64,000 nt of DNA from Tethya wilhelma. Taxonomy: Eukaryota; Porifera; Demospongiae; Tethyida; Tethyidae. Under the pieces are notes generated by a model that searched no databases, was not told the DNA's origin, and saw only the letters and a program-made list of their open reading frames with translations. Of the stretch, positions 1 through 12,072 are shown piece after piece. The stretch spans positions 10,932,206-10,996,205 of the forward strand of contig CAXIPT010000003.1 of NCBI GenBank assembly GCA_964030475.1, in the 5' to 3' direction. The stretch's first letter is position 1. Each line of letters starts with the position of its first letter. A program made the translations under genes and the position numbers.

Positions 1-252
1 AATGATGAATAATACTTTTCTTTCCTCTCTGATTCTAACTTTAACACAAGTACTAGTGTAGCAGCAAAAATCATTGCATTAATCAGTGATGATGGACTTA
101 AAAGATTATTCCCTGATAACGGTGGGATGTGGAACTGTTGGAAGACGATGCTAAAAATGATATGTAGTCAAGCATACCAGAGGATTATTTATTGGAAGAA
201 AACAAAGCAGATAAGAAGCAGGCTGCCAATATAAGTAAGGAGGTGGTCTACA
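1..252. repeat. Dispersed repeat, copy 1 of 2
   Basis: This stretch is repeated in the same orientation at about 1623-1856. The two copies share long blocks, such as the run from about 50 to 110, with scattered substitutions and small indels. Copy 1 lies just upstream of a decayed DDE-type transposase ORF, so the repeat is probably part of that element rather than host sequence. No intact ORF is seen in either copy. Confidence 0.75.
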
Positions 253-358
253 ACATCACAACATCACCATAAACTAATGGACTTAATTTTTGATTCCATA
301 GGCTGATCATTTATATCTAGCCACTTAGTATGCATGGTAATTCCAAAGCAGTGTTATC

Positions 359-865
359 ATGGTCTCTGATTTTATAGATGAACACAATGGCTATTTACAC
401 TTATCCAAACAGGAGCTAGAAGTCGCAAGAGCCTCTGACTGCAGTTTTCCAGAACAAGCAAGAGAACTATTTGAGTATGGGGCTGCAAGAGCCGGTTACT
501 AGACCACAGAGAAGTTCATGTCACAAATTGAGAGAGCAACTAGAATAGCAGAGTTTAAGTATCCTCCAGCACTGCACACTATTGTATGGTTGTTTGGCCA
601 AAGCAGTTGCCACAAGGCCTATGCACCGGATGCTCTGAACGTCAACAACATAAATGTGAGACCTGGTGGTGCACAGGCTATGATGAGAGATACCATCTGG
701 GCTGGGAAAGTGCAGAGATTAGTTGATGATCATGGCATTCCCAAAGGAATGAAACAGGTGTTAAAAGAGCGAGGAATCTGTAGGGCAACTTTGAAAACTC
801 CTGACATGAGGATTATTCTTGCTAATCATGAGGACTTTCAATCAGAAAAGACAATTGTACAGTAG
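359..865 (+). pseudogene. Truncated DDE-type transposase-like ORF with nonsense codon
   Basis: One frame is open from an ATG at 359 to a stop at 865 except for an in-frame TAG at 500-502. The translation contains segments I recognise from repetitive DDE-superfamily ORFs common in cnidarian and sponge genomes: SDFIDEHNGYL before the stop, then TIVWLFGQSSCHKAYAPDAL, NVRPGGAQAMMRDTIW, and GIPKGMKQVLKERGI near the C-terminus. The D in SDF and the SSCH stretch resemble the end of a DDE core. The N-terminal part is missing. The TAG falls right after AAARAGY-like sequence, where family members as I remember them carry Trp, so it looks like TGG to TAG. I read this as an inactive fragment; the superfamily name is from memory, not a search. 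Confidence 0.65.
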
Positions 866-3800
866 CCCGCAATAAAAAGTTCCTGTTCCGTTTACGTAAA
901 ATGAAAACACGTGCACGACGTGCAATTTCGCAAAAAAAAACACATGCAAAGCTAATATTTCAAATTATTCACAGCCCTTTCCATTTCATGTGGACTATGT
1001 AATGTTTAAACGTTGAATTAGCGTGCTGACAAAGAAGTACATGGCTCCGGCTTTTCTTGAGATCGTTTCGCTGGCTTGAAGACAAGTTTAAGTGCTAGAA
1101 ATGTAGCGCTTGAACACCATTTTGTCGTAGAACAGCACAAGGCAAAAGGTAGGCTGACAAACAAATTTAGTAGCAGCATAGTTGATACATACGGCAAGAA
1201 AGCCCCAAGCAGAGTAATTGATAGCCTATACTAGCAAAGTAGGCTATGTTGACCGTTGATTTTGCCCATTAATTTTCAGGCCCACAATTAAGTGACAAAA
1301 CATCATCCCTGATGTTGTGGTCATTGATTAAGAGACTGAACAAGTTATTGCAGTAGCAGAGGTAAGTTTCATGTTAAAATGAGCGTGGCGAGCAAAGTGA
1401 GCAGTGTTCCTTGCTTGTGTTACTATGTGCAAAATGATCAGAAAATCACTGTATGTTCAAGATTTCAATCAAATCTATTGAATTATTTTTTTACTTCTGA
1501 TGGATATAGTGTTCGTATAAAACTTGATGTAATTTGCTCCTTTTAATTGTAAAGATTGTATGGTTTCAATTGTACCAGTTAATGATGTCTAGCTACATCT
1601 TTTTTGTTTTTGAACAAATCTAAATGATGAATAATGTTTCTCTTTCCTCTCTGATCACAGTACTAGTGTAGCAGCAAAAATCATTGCATTAATCAGTGAT
1701 GATGGACTTAAAAGATTATTCGCTGATAACTGTGGGATGTGGAACTGTTGAAAGACAATGCTTAAAATGATACATAGTCAAGCACTACCAAAGAATTATG
1801 TATTGGAAGAAATGAAAGCATGCATGCTGCCAATATAAGAATGGAGATGGTCTATAGAGGTTATAATTAACTCACAACTAGATGAGCAAGGCTTTGGAAG
1901 ACAGAGGTGGTGATATCAATTGTCAGATCTGTTTGACTTGACTGACATTAAATTCAGTGCTCTTATTTACATCCGGTCACTGGTCAATTACCGTCAATTA
2001 TGTTGAGGCTTAATGAGATTCACAAATGGTACACAATACTACCTGAATGATGTTTGAAATTTGAAGTGTATATATAGTTGGAAAGTTAAACCAGTGTTGA
2101 ATCTCATATCAACCACTACTCCATACTTATTTCATCTGTTAAATTTTTTATAAACATGTAGGATTCTGGTGGTATGTTGCTAACACCTCTGTGTTTGTAT
2201 GAAATTAAGCCTAAACTCCACAAACCAAATATAGACATAGCTCACCTTACCGAGTGTTTACTACAGTCATTCTAAGTGCTCAACAATCCGTCTAGGGAAA
2301 AGTATTCCCCAGGAAAAATGTTAATCCAGTGTTTGATCAATGGTGCGTCTTTCTTCATGAAAAGAATGGACACTTCGTAAGTTAAAAATGAAATCTATGT
2401 TATATGTGAATGAGACATCATGCATTGTTTGTTCCTTCTTGTTTAATGATGATTTGGTTATTTTGATAATTCTGCAGATTTATGAGGGGGGATAACACAA
2501 GAAAGGCTGAACATCACCCTATCTTGGAAAAACAGGGTTTTTTTCCCTTCTAAGGATCAAGGACGGTATTCTGTAACCTTGGCTGTGACTCTGCTGACAA
2601 ACTATGTTTGACGTTAATTTAAAAAGACAATGCAAAGGTGTGTTACCTATGCTACAAACAAGTGTGCCAAGCACAATGATCAACAATGTTCATCATTGCT
2701 TAATTCAATGTTTAGAAAATGATTTTGTTAGCCTGTGCTCTGCCGATGTAATCATCTGCAGTTATTATAACAATTTACTGCACCTACAACTCAATTTAGA
2801 TGGGTCTTCACACATCAAGGTGTAATCAATCGTGTGATCAAAGGCTATCCAGGCAATGTTTCCCATTTTTATATTGGTTCAATAGTGACTGAGAACTCCT
2901 TCAAATCATCTCGATTTCAACATCTAAGACAAGAGCAAATTATGTAAAGCCAGTCAAGCAGGAGAAAATAAAGGAACAAAATTCCCATTCTAAACTATAA
3001 AAAATAACTTGGATAATAATTGCTTGGAGCAGATACATATAAATAAGAATGAGTGACTTCATCACCACACAACCTCAATGTTCAATATCATTTAATACAA
3101 TATACTTTGTATGATTTTGCTTAAAAATAAATTTTCTCACAGATTGCTTGAATTTTGAACGCGCATGCTCAAAAGGTAAAAGGGAGTATATTTAGAGCAT
3201 TAAAAGTAGAAGTGAGTAATGAATTTACATGGTAGACAGTATCATAATCCCAATCGATATTTACTCATGGCCATTCCAGGATGGATGACCCAGCAGGACA
3301 ATCTGATGACCCAGCAGGACAATCTGGAGAAACTGATCAACAAAGTAGTGTAGATAAACTGCTTCACAGCTATCTCTTTTCTAAAGACATTTAAACTGAT
3401 TAAAGGCCCTCCAACCATCCCACTTACAGGTCCTCCAACCGACCATCCCACCTACAGGTCCTCCAGCTATCCTATACTTATCGGCCTTCACTTTCAGCCA
3501 AGGTTAAAAATTAAATTTACATAGAAAAATGTTTGCCTCGATACTGGTGTAGATAGAGTCTACATATTCTCCACCTTCACTGCACCCATTTGACCTGCTA
3601 GTTGTATTTCTGGTCTACTTTTGGAGGAGTTGTAGATCGTGGAAAATAGAACAATTTTCTATACTTACTGTAAAGGTGTTAGCTTACTAGCTACAATCAT
3701 TGATTGTAGCTAGTAAGTGCACTATCACTGCATTATGTTGACAAATTTATTTGCTAGCCTATACACTTATTGAGCATAACAATCCACAACTATCAAAATC

Positions 3801-5507
3801 ATACTCATGGAGAGTTCACAAATATACATGCCGCTTGTGTGACAACCACAGGTGGCTGATAACTTGCCGGGCAACTCACAGAACTGCGAGTGAAGAGTTA
3901 ACAGCTACTATAGTATAATGTTATTGAACCTGTTAGTTGCAAGTGCACTTGCTACAACTCTAAGTGGAGTTCTCCCATTGAATTTGAGAATCTAGGCGGT
4001 AGGGCCAAGTCTGGCAAGTGGAAGCAATCCAATAAAGTCGGTAATTCTGCTCTAGGCTCTTGTCCTCCTCAAAGGCCTGTCAGAAGTGATATTAGAAGAG
4101 GATCTACATACAATAGAAGTATCTCTTTGGCACCAATTTGATAACGTAAAGGGGGTTGTGCCAGAGATCTGGCCTATACTCTGTGACTCCAGTCCTGTGG
4201 CTCATTCATGACGGACCTTCATTGTGCTCGTGGTCCTCCTTCTCACGTTCTTATTGCAGCTACCTCTTCTCACCTCAGATCTTGTGGTCAGTTTATGTTA
4301 TTCCTGTTGTACTATTTATTACACACTAACTGCATGCGAGTGCTTCTCTACATTAATACTTTCAAACAATACTACTAGTGTTATTAGCGGTTACAGGCTT
4401 AAATTGAGGTGAACAGCCCAGTCCTTGTCCACAGTTTCTTGTGGGGTTATGCACGATGGTACTTTTATTAGTTTGCCTTTAGGTGCTATGAGGATTTGTT
4501 GATAGCGACAAATCCACTTCATAAATAGCTAACAGTATATCAATTTACTATTCTTATCAAAAGCTATCAACTCAATAATGATTGCGTGGCTGAAGAGAGC
4601 CGGCCTCCAGATTGAGTGAACACTTTAGAGAGATATTCTCCACTGCCATAGAGAGTCAGAATAACATGAGAAGTTAATGTTACAAAAGCTAGTACAGCAC
4701 TGTCAAAATAAGCTAACTCAACTGTCTGTACCTATCTTGAGAGTAGTTTATTTTATTGTTGCTAATACATGTACTTGTAGGAAAGTCCAGCTTCAGACAC
4801 AGTCAGCGTAAGCAGGAGGTGTCAAGTCTGATAAGGTATAACAAACAACTGGCCTGAACAATCTAGCACCTGACACACTAAGATACTGAACCAATCGTGA
4901 TCGAAATGTAAAAATTAGTTACATGTGTTGGTCTTCAGTGTAATTAAGTCGGCCAGATATTGCGTTGACTGTGAAACCATTTATTGAACATTTCAGCAGA
5001 ATTATGTGGAGTACGATGAGTGCTACCACTTGAACAACAGAACACATGGAAGGGCTGAAGCAGTTGTGATTCTAACCTTTACTATCAGTATTCAATCAGG
5101 AACTTTTGTAAGACATGTTAAATTTTATTGCCGTGAAGCTGTCTTGGACCAAACAACAAGAAATATCCAATTCTGAATTCTGTGTCTAAACTCTATCTGA
5201 GCTAAGAAGTCCATCCGGTTGACTGCCCATGTGTTGAATGCGAAGAATGCGCAGCGCAATAAACAAAATGCACACGAGCTCTACAGATGCTCTACGTAAA
5301 TGTCACATGATACAAAGGTGAGAGCGAGCGTTAATTAAAAAGAACGCTAAACGGCTCGCATTGCTTTGTATGGTAAGTTTTGTTTCTCCAAGTTCCAGGA
5401 AGAGCAGCAAAGAACTTTTATGTATATTATCCGAGTTAGAGAACTCAGCAGATTCGTCCAAGTCCTGTCTAATTTGCATTTTTTGTTTGTGAATTATTCA
5501 CACAAAT
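866..5507. other. Gene-poor stretch with one repeat copy
   Basis: Apart from the second copy of the 5' repeat (about 1623-1856) I see no supportable gene here. Open frames are short (under 75 codons) and lack recognisable motifs or plausible splice partners. The DNA is AT-rich. A short perfect hairpin occurs around 3686-3714, where ACTTACTAGCTACAATCA is followed closely by its reverse complement. A short direct repeat of about 20 bp (GATGACCCAGCAGGACAATC) occurs twice at about 3282-3321. Confidence 0.5.
1623..1856. repeat. Dispersed repeat, copy 2 of 2
   Basis: Second copy of the sequence at 1-252, in direct orientation about 1.6 kb downstream. It lacks a roughly 15-base segment present in copy 1 (just after the shared start) and carries other small changes. 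The DDE-type ORF that follows copy 1 is not found after copy 2. Confidence 0.75.
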
Positions 5508-6085
5508 ATGAGTGCCAACTCAGCTCAGATAGAGTTTAGTGCAATGACTACTGTGGCTGTGGTTGAACACTACTCAGCTGACAATACTGTCAGAGAAGAA
5601 CACTTCAACTTTAGTACAGAAGACCGCCGATATAACTTCATTGAAGTTGACCCATTCAGCTCTATGATCTGCAGAGGCCACGCTGGAAAGAGCCACAAGA
5701 AACAGCTGGACAGCCAAGCAACCGACAATTCAGTGAAAATGTGGCAAAAAAGTACTTTTCAGGATCGAGGAGGTTGACTGCCACTGCAAGGAGATCAAGA
5801 ATAATGCAAAAGCAAAAGAAGCCAACAAAAAGCCAACAAGAAAAAGCAACTGAAGATCAACCTACTTGTGACAAAGAGAAAGGCACTGAAGAGAAACCAA
5901 AGAAAGCAGGAGACAAACAGAAGAAAGGTACTGAAGAGAAACCTGCCTCTAATCGAGACAATGAAGCTAAACCACAGTACAAGTACAAAGTCTGCAACCC
6001 AGGATGTGGATGTCTCGAGCCAGAAATAATTTTTCTAACACACTCTCAATTAGCCAGTCAGCTGCTGAGTTCACAAGAAAATTAA
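5508..6085 (+). CDS. Unrecognised Lys-rich protein, two overlapping frames (possible frameshift)
   Basis: Frame one starts at ATG 5508 and runs 89 codons (MSANSAQIEF...) to a stop at 5777. A second frame overlaps its end and stays open to 6085. It encodes a strongly basic, low-complexity segment with repeated EKGTEEKP motifs, followed by a cysteine cluster, KVCNPGCGCLEPE. The overlap suggests a single gene broken by a frameshift, or an intron removing the switch point, but I cannot choose between them. I do not recognise the family. The region immediately downstream (from about 6200) is a repeat also found at 12990, so this may be transposon coding rather than a host gene. Treat both function and gene status as unknown. 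Confidence 0.35.
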
Positions 6086-6205
6086 GAAGTCTCACACACC
6101 ACGCTCAGGACAAGTTGCTAGTATACAAGAGTGACATTCTCAGGTGAATGCAAATGGCTGACCAACTGGTCCACCCCATTCTAAAGGGTGGTCACTCTAA
6201 CAGGC

Positions 6206-6420
6206 TGGAGAGTTCCCACAATGTCTTGATCAGATTTTTACCGAAACACATTTTACTCGAGAGGCTACACTACAATCTTTCTACTAACCTCGGACTTTTG
6301 CAAGCCAAAGGACAAGAGTTTGACCAACAGGGACCTGCCTCCCACAATGTTTTGATCAGATTTGACCGAAACACATTTTACTCGAGAGGCTACACTACAA
6401 TCTTTCTACTCTAAGAGTGT
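6206..6420. repeat. Repeat with coding-like remnant, internally duplicated
   Basis: Two tandem versions of the same segment are visible, starting near 6216 (CCCACAATGTCTTGATCAGA) and near 6340 (CCCACAATGTTTTGATCAGA). Both continue through ACTCGAGAGGCTACACTACA. The same sequence recurs at about 12991-13140. One frame reads as protein-like sequence (HYNLSTNLGLLQAKGQEFDQ), so it is probably a decayed mobile-element ORF of unknown family. Confidence 0.6.
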
Positions 6421-7382
6421 ATAATATATGCTATGCACTAGTGTGGTGCTTCTTTTCTTTTCATTATTGAAATGGTCTCTCTCTATTTTAATTGTTTAGA
6501 TTCCAAGTCACATATATGAAGAATACAGGGAAATACTGCATATTACCGGTACAAAAAGGAACCCATTTGCATCAAATTTTGAATCGTGCAGATTGCCTGT
6601 CATTTGTGAATTGGTCAACACCATTAACAGCAAGACACTTCAATATATGTTCCGGAGAAACAATTACAGCTTACCGACTCTACACTGGATGTATCAGGCC
6701 ACATGTCTCGATTGAGCTATTCGATGCCCCCTAAATACGATTCAAAGTATAGATTTGCAATGGCTATTTTGAAAGAGTGCCTGCCCAACCCTATAGCCTT
6801 CCTCCTCGTAAAGTCTCCTTCATTGGGCACAAGATCGGTAACGTGGTAAGCCAATTAACTACAAATATGAAATGAAAATGAATATTGAAATAAAAGAATG
6901 GCGATCTTGTTTGTTGAAGCTATTAATGAAGCCAACAGAAGGTTGAATAGAAAGAAGTAGCTGACTCCCATACTACTGTATGCACACATATTATTACATT
7001 CATGATAATAATAATATTAGCACTGTAATGTTTATTTACTATAGGACACTTAGAACACTTACTGTAATGTTTACTTAAACATACTTGTTGTGGTAATCTT
7101 GATTCAGTTAAACTGCGCTTCCACTCCAGCACTCACCTGTACTTAAACAAACAGCACTCGAATGGAGTATTGTGAGCAGCCTCTCCAGTACAGTACAAGC
7201 AAGCGAGTATACTCGCACTCCCCGTGTTATAAATAACTGGAAGCCTCATGAGTTTCGAGCGAGTAGCGCACGCGGGAGTATAAACTTGGAAGTGATCTGT
7301 ACTGTACACAGTGAGTTGAACTATTTATAAGAATACATTGAAAAATTGAATTTCCATGTGAAGAAGCTTTGGGGACTTGAAA
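6421..7382. other. No gene recognised
   Basis: Only short unconvincing frames are present. The longest on the plus strand (6492-6734) has no motif I recognise. The minus-strand frames at 6923 and 7227 look like chance ORFs. I see no tRNA, rRNA or clear repeat structure. Confidence 0.4.
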
Positions 7383-8012
7383 ATGCCTGGAACTAAGCAA
7401 AGATTGATCAGAAGGAAGAGAATTAAGTCCCCGCGCAAGCGAGCACCAGAAAAACAAATGGGTACGTCACTTTCACTGTCCGCAAACGCTGAACCGACGT
7501 AATGCCAAGATTATAAACGATGAGTGTGTTGCCCAAGCCCAAGATAGTAAGGAATGAGCTAAACAAGAATCTACAATGATGTATCACCAGATGATGATAT
7601 TAGTGTCACTGTTTGATGCTACTTTTGTGATTGAACATGAGAGACGAAGAAGGTTCTTGACTATGAAATTCTGCCTAAGTTCTGTGCTAGATGCAAGAAA
7701 TGGGAGAAATGAGACAAGGAGAGTGAAGAGTTTAAGAAGTGGCAAGAAAAACACCGTAGCGTAGCGAGTGTAAAGCTAACTATGAGGGCAGTGCTGGTGC
7801 CATGGAGGTCTCTACTATGTTCTCGCGTAGTTTAAACTTTATCACCATCTCGTGGAGAAAGTGGACTGTGTCGGTCATGTACAGAAACGAATGGGAACTG
7901 CTTTACGTGAGCTCAAAAAGCAGTACTGAGGACAGAAGCTTTCTCATAGCAAAACTATTGGAGGAGCTGGAAAGCTAAGAGAGGCTGCGATCAACTCTCT
8001 TCAGAACTATAT
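7383..8012 (+). pseudogene. Mutator-like (MULE) transposase remnant
   Basis: A broken reading frame can be followed across stops and shifts. ATG 7383 opens a basic leader (MPGTKQRLIRRKRIKSPRKR) that ends at a GT. Later comes VLDYEILPKFCARCKKWEK, a stop, then DKESEEFKKWQEKH. After a frame change the segment at 7861-8012 reads VDCVGHVQKRMGTALRELKK, a stop, and then KTIGGAGKLREAAINSLQNY. The blocks GHVQKRMGT and GGAGKLREAAIxSLQNY are those I know from the Mutator-like transposase ORFs abundant in cnidarian and sponge genomes. At least two in-frame stops and a frameshift make it inactive. The family name is from memory. Confidence 0.6.
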
Positions 8013-8085
8013 ATTACGGTGAAGCAATTAGACAACAAAAGGGGCTCTACTAACATATTTCTTATTTCTAGGCTTGGTAGTATTG

Positions 8086-8209
8086 GACCTCAATTCCACA
8101 GAGAATCTCTGGCATGAATTGAAGGGATTCATACAAAGAGAAGTGAAATCTCAGACTAAACAAAACCTAATTGAAGGAATTTTGAAGTTTGGAAGACTAG
8201 ATATATTAT
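8086..8209 (+). pseudogene. Tc1/mariner-like transposase C-terminal fragment
   Basis: A roughly 40-codon frame encodes DLNSTENLWHELKGFIQREV followed by KSQTKQNLIEGI. This matches the well-known Tc1-family ending with the SPDLNPIENxW-type block that precedes the last catalytic Glu region. The preceding catalytic core is absent and the frame stops shortly after. It lies next to the Mutator-like remnant, so two unrelated transposons have decayed side by side here. Confidence 0.65.
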
Positions 8210-8212
8210 TCT

Positions 8213-10504
8213 AATTTATTATTTTTTTTTGCTGCATTTTTGCGGTATGTATAGTAATGTGGAGAAACTCCTCTCTTCCCAAATGAGGCAAAAAAGTTTG
8301 ACATTGAACATTCTGAAAGTATACAGATCTGCTGTAAGTTAAATTAAAAAGCAAAAATATAGGGGATTAAAAAATATACCACATTACAATAATTTATTAT
8401 GGAATTTCTCAACTCTATAATTCTATGCAGTACCTTGACATTCCACAAAATCCAGAAGAACTGGTAGATGTAGTTCAGAAAAGTACGTTAGGTGGGCAAG
8501 GTCACAACGGTGATCTGATTTGCTGTAGTTGATATCAGCCTACCAGATGAGCTAAAGACCTAAGAGTGAGGGCTGCATTTGCTGAATAAAAAATTCGGTC
8601 ATACTTATCTGGGTAGAAAATCTTGGGCGATCGGAGTGGGCTGGACAGAGGCCCCGTAGAGGACCATATGTTGCTGTAAACATTGCACAGTGTATAAAGT
8701 ACATTAACCATCTTAGGAAAGTTATACCAACAGTTTGAGCTTAAAGGTGACGCTACTGGTTATTAGTAGTGTTTAATGTTTCATTTTGATTATGATGACA
8801 TTGTACCTTTTACCTCATTGTTCACATTCGCTGATAAATAATTAAAGTAGTTTTTTTAGAATTGTAAAATTTGTACAGTAAAAGAAACAACAGATGAAAA
8901 GTAACTGTTTAGGAAACTGGCTGAATGGGTTATTGATTCTTCAGTCTTTTGCAAGCTTGTCCAATAGAGTCAACACATGCTGACTATAATTGTTAAAATT
9001 CAGCTGGACACTTCCAGTAAGATGGAAATAAATAATTTCTACCTTCATCTCCCAATGCTCATTTCTTAGAAGTCCAGGCACTTCTCGTCCACGAAGTGGT
9101 GTGCACTTTTTCATTATCTCCTCTCAAATAATGCCTCCCGGGTGAAAAACGGTCCGTGGAAATCCATAGTTGCGTGGTTTACCATGTAATTACCATGGTT
9201 TCGTGCATAAATCCACCAAATACCCACGTGGCACGGTTTTTGTGCCAGCCTGGTTTTTGGAGTGAAATCACGCTTTTCAGCGATTATTTAACAGCTTTCA
9301 CGGTGATAAAATATGAGACTAACAATCCATACTAATGTGCGAGTTGCAATATATCCTTGCAGTAAGCAAAAAATCTCAAAAAAAAAGGAAAAAAAAAAAA
9401 AAGAGCAAAGGTAAGAAGAAGGGCTATTGTATACTAGTGGTCATAGTATTCAGCCACTTCCAGGTAATTCAGTAGTACGTCAATGGGACCAGAGCTGCAG
9501 GAATAACAACCTCTCAGCAGGTCATATGGTATCAATAGAGCCCACCAAACAGGGCCAGGTAACCATGGTATCGATGAGATGTGGACCATTTCAAAATTGA
9601 AAAGTAATTAGTCTTATAATGAATGTAATATTTGTTCAGAGATATAAACTGATTTATGAGACAAATAATACACCTGACTGTGCCATAAAAATGACTACAG
9701 GATAATTTGCAACAGGAAAATCTACTGCAATAAGGGTTAGACTGGCCTCTCACAACAGAATACGTATGCTGTGGTACTGGAATGGTCAGGTATACCCATA
9801 ACTCCATATGGAATCAATGATCCTGCTGAAAATCTAACCAGATTCGCAATTTACAAACGTGATGATAGTGATGAATTTGAGTGCATGTATCCATTCAATG
9901 GTCAGTGACTATCTACTTACACAGTGGAACCTGTATACCAATGGGAAGTGGTACATAATTTTTGCACTAACTAACGAGACAGATGAGATGGACATAGTAG
10001 GATATTGCATACCAGCAAACGTTATCATACAATGAACGTGGTTTCCATTTAGTGATGGTATAAAGATATATACATAATTATTTTATGCGTTCTAAATACG
10101 TAACACACACTAGTCAATATGGAAAAGGGTCATCAATATGACTTATCCAATAATGACACCAAACAAGACAAAACGTGACTCAAGCACAAGTGAGCACACT
10201 TGTTTGATGGTATCAAAAACGCTCAAGATTATAATTTCTTAAGATTTTAGTTATACAACCAAAATCATTGCAGTTCTCTAACATCAGCAAACAACCGTTC
10301 TGTTACACAAAGAATACAGCAAAAACTGCAAGACTGACATTAGCTTCTAAGCTCATGTTAGTTGCAGAATTTGACATACATAAGGGTATAATTTTGTGAA
10401 GACATTGGACTGGAGGTCCACATACATCCAAGTACTAGGACCAAGATATGTCAAAATCTTTACAAACACCCGATATTGACATGAATTTTCATACTGGAAA
10501 GTAC
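8213..10504. other. Intergenic or intronic, no gene recognised
   Basis: No convincing coding region. If the RBM5/10-like gene continues, its G-patch exon should lie here on the minus strand; I looked for a Gly-rich G-patch frame and found none. The region contains an A-rich run near 9388-9408 and a GTGG/CCAC-rich patch at about 9140-9250 with short palindromes such as ACCATGTAATTACCATGGT. The rest is featureless AT-rich DNA. Confidence 0.4.
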
Positions 10505-12072
10505 CTTATGAAGGTCAGAGAACTGCTGATGCTTCACCAGGGCTTCTCGTGAGGGAAACTTCCGCTTACAGAGCAAACAGGCCAACTGGTTCCAGTCCGT
10601 GTGTGCAGGATTCAAGGAGAGGTCACCTCCTTTAGAATAGGGGTCAGAGGGAGCATCAACAGCATGGGTACTCAGAGCCTCTCTGTCAGGGTCAGGCTGG
10701 GGATGGGGAGAGAACAATTGGCAACACACTTTTCAAATGTAATGGAATTTTGCATTAAAATCCACAAATGGTCTTATCAATCCCAAACCTAAAGGAACCC
10801 TGTTCAGCTCAGGCAAGTGCCATAGCAAATAGACAAAGGAAGAGCCACTAACTTTACTGGTTGTGTGTATTCATACTCATATTCCCTATGGTTTGCTATG
10901 GTTGCTACCTCAACAAAAGCAGAGGCTAGAGCAATTCCTGTTCTCTTGGGCTCCATTGAGGTGGTGCTGAGAGGAGCACTCGCAGTCTGCTGTATGGTGG
11001 GGGGCGGGGCCTCAACCATCTCCATAGCAATGGCACTCTGGACCTGCTGCTGTTGGACTGACTTAGCAGCATTCACACTCTTGGCCCAACGCTCCATGTC
11101 CTTGGCAATCTGAGATGTGAGAGAGAGTGAGTGAGTGAAAGAGACTCCCATGAAGATCAGATGAAAACTTTGCAACTGACGCACCTTTTTAGCACTCAGT
11201 GAGCTGGGTGCGGCCACCCCTCCTTCCTTTTTCTTCTTACCACTCTCTGAAAGGAAGAAGAGACCATCATAGATACATTATCTCCTCTCTGACTGACAGT
11301 ACCTTTAGCAGTGACATTAGTGGTAACAGGAGCAGTGCTGGTTGTGCTAGTAGTAACAGCAGACTCTGATGGTACCACATTCCTGCATAAGATGGACACA
11401 TTGACTTACATAGAAACAAAAATCTTGAGATCTAGCTGGGATTCAAAGCCACGTCTTTCATATGTTTACCACACATTATTACCAGGGACATACCCATCTT
11501 TATCCACGGACACATAGGTCTGTTTAGCAGGGTCATAGTAGCAGTAGTAGCCAGTCTGACTGTTGTAATGGTACTGGATGTGAAATATCACACACAGCAG
11601 TCAGTGACACGGTGGCTCCACATCAAATGGTTGCTCTTGAGATGAGCACCTCCCTTTGTACCAGCTCACCTTGGTGTTGGGGTCGTAGTAGAGTCCAGTA
11701 GCTGAGTCATAGTAGAACCCTGAGCTCTGGTCGTAGGTGTACGTTGAGGGAAGCTGCTGCTCTTGATCAGTGCCTTGATAGATTAAAACAAGTTTCTTAA
11801 ACAAATAAATAACGAACAGAGTACACTAACTTAAGAACACTGCAAGAATACAGGACATACTTCCACAACAAAATATTGCATGCATCCTGTCTTGTCACTA
11901 ATCAGGGCTACTAATGAATATGCACACATCAGAGTCTTGTCCACTAGCAGAGCAAGAGTATATTGACTACAGTGATAAACAGTAACAATGGGTGCCCCAC
12001 CTTTGTCAGCCTTTGAAGTGCCAGCTACGGAGTAGCCCTGAGATGTCGTCTGGGTGTTGCTTGCAGTGTTAC
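10505..12072 (-). CDS. RBM5/RBM10-like splicing factor, internal exons only (OCRE and C2H2 zinc finger)
   Basis: Seven minus-strand exons fit together in phase: 12072-12001, 11773-11670, 11573-11494, 11382-11303, 11246-11185, 11109-10858 and 10696-10505, all with AG acceptors and GT donors. The second and third encode an OCRE domain: STYTYDQSSGFYYDSATG, LYYDPNTK and then YHYNSQTGYYCYYDP. The sixth carries IAKDMERWAKSVN, as in RBM5/6/10, followed by a Gln/Pro/Thr-rich stretch. The last carries a C2H2 finger, CLLCKRKFPSREALVKHQQF followed by SDLH. RBM5/10 proteins are nuclear and act in splice-site choice through U2-related complexes. The N-terminal RRMs and RanBP2 finger should lie to the right but are not found before the N at 12990; the G-patch should lie to the left and is also not found. 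The gene is therefore incomplete here, through assembly or rearrangement. Confidence 0.85.
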
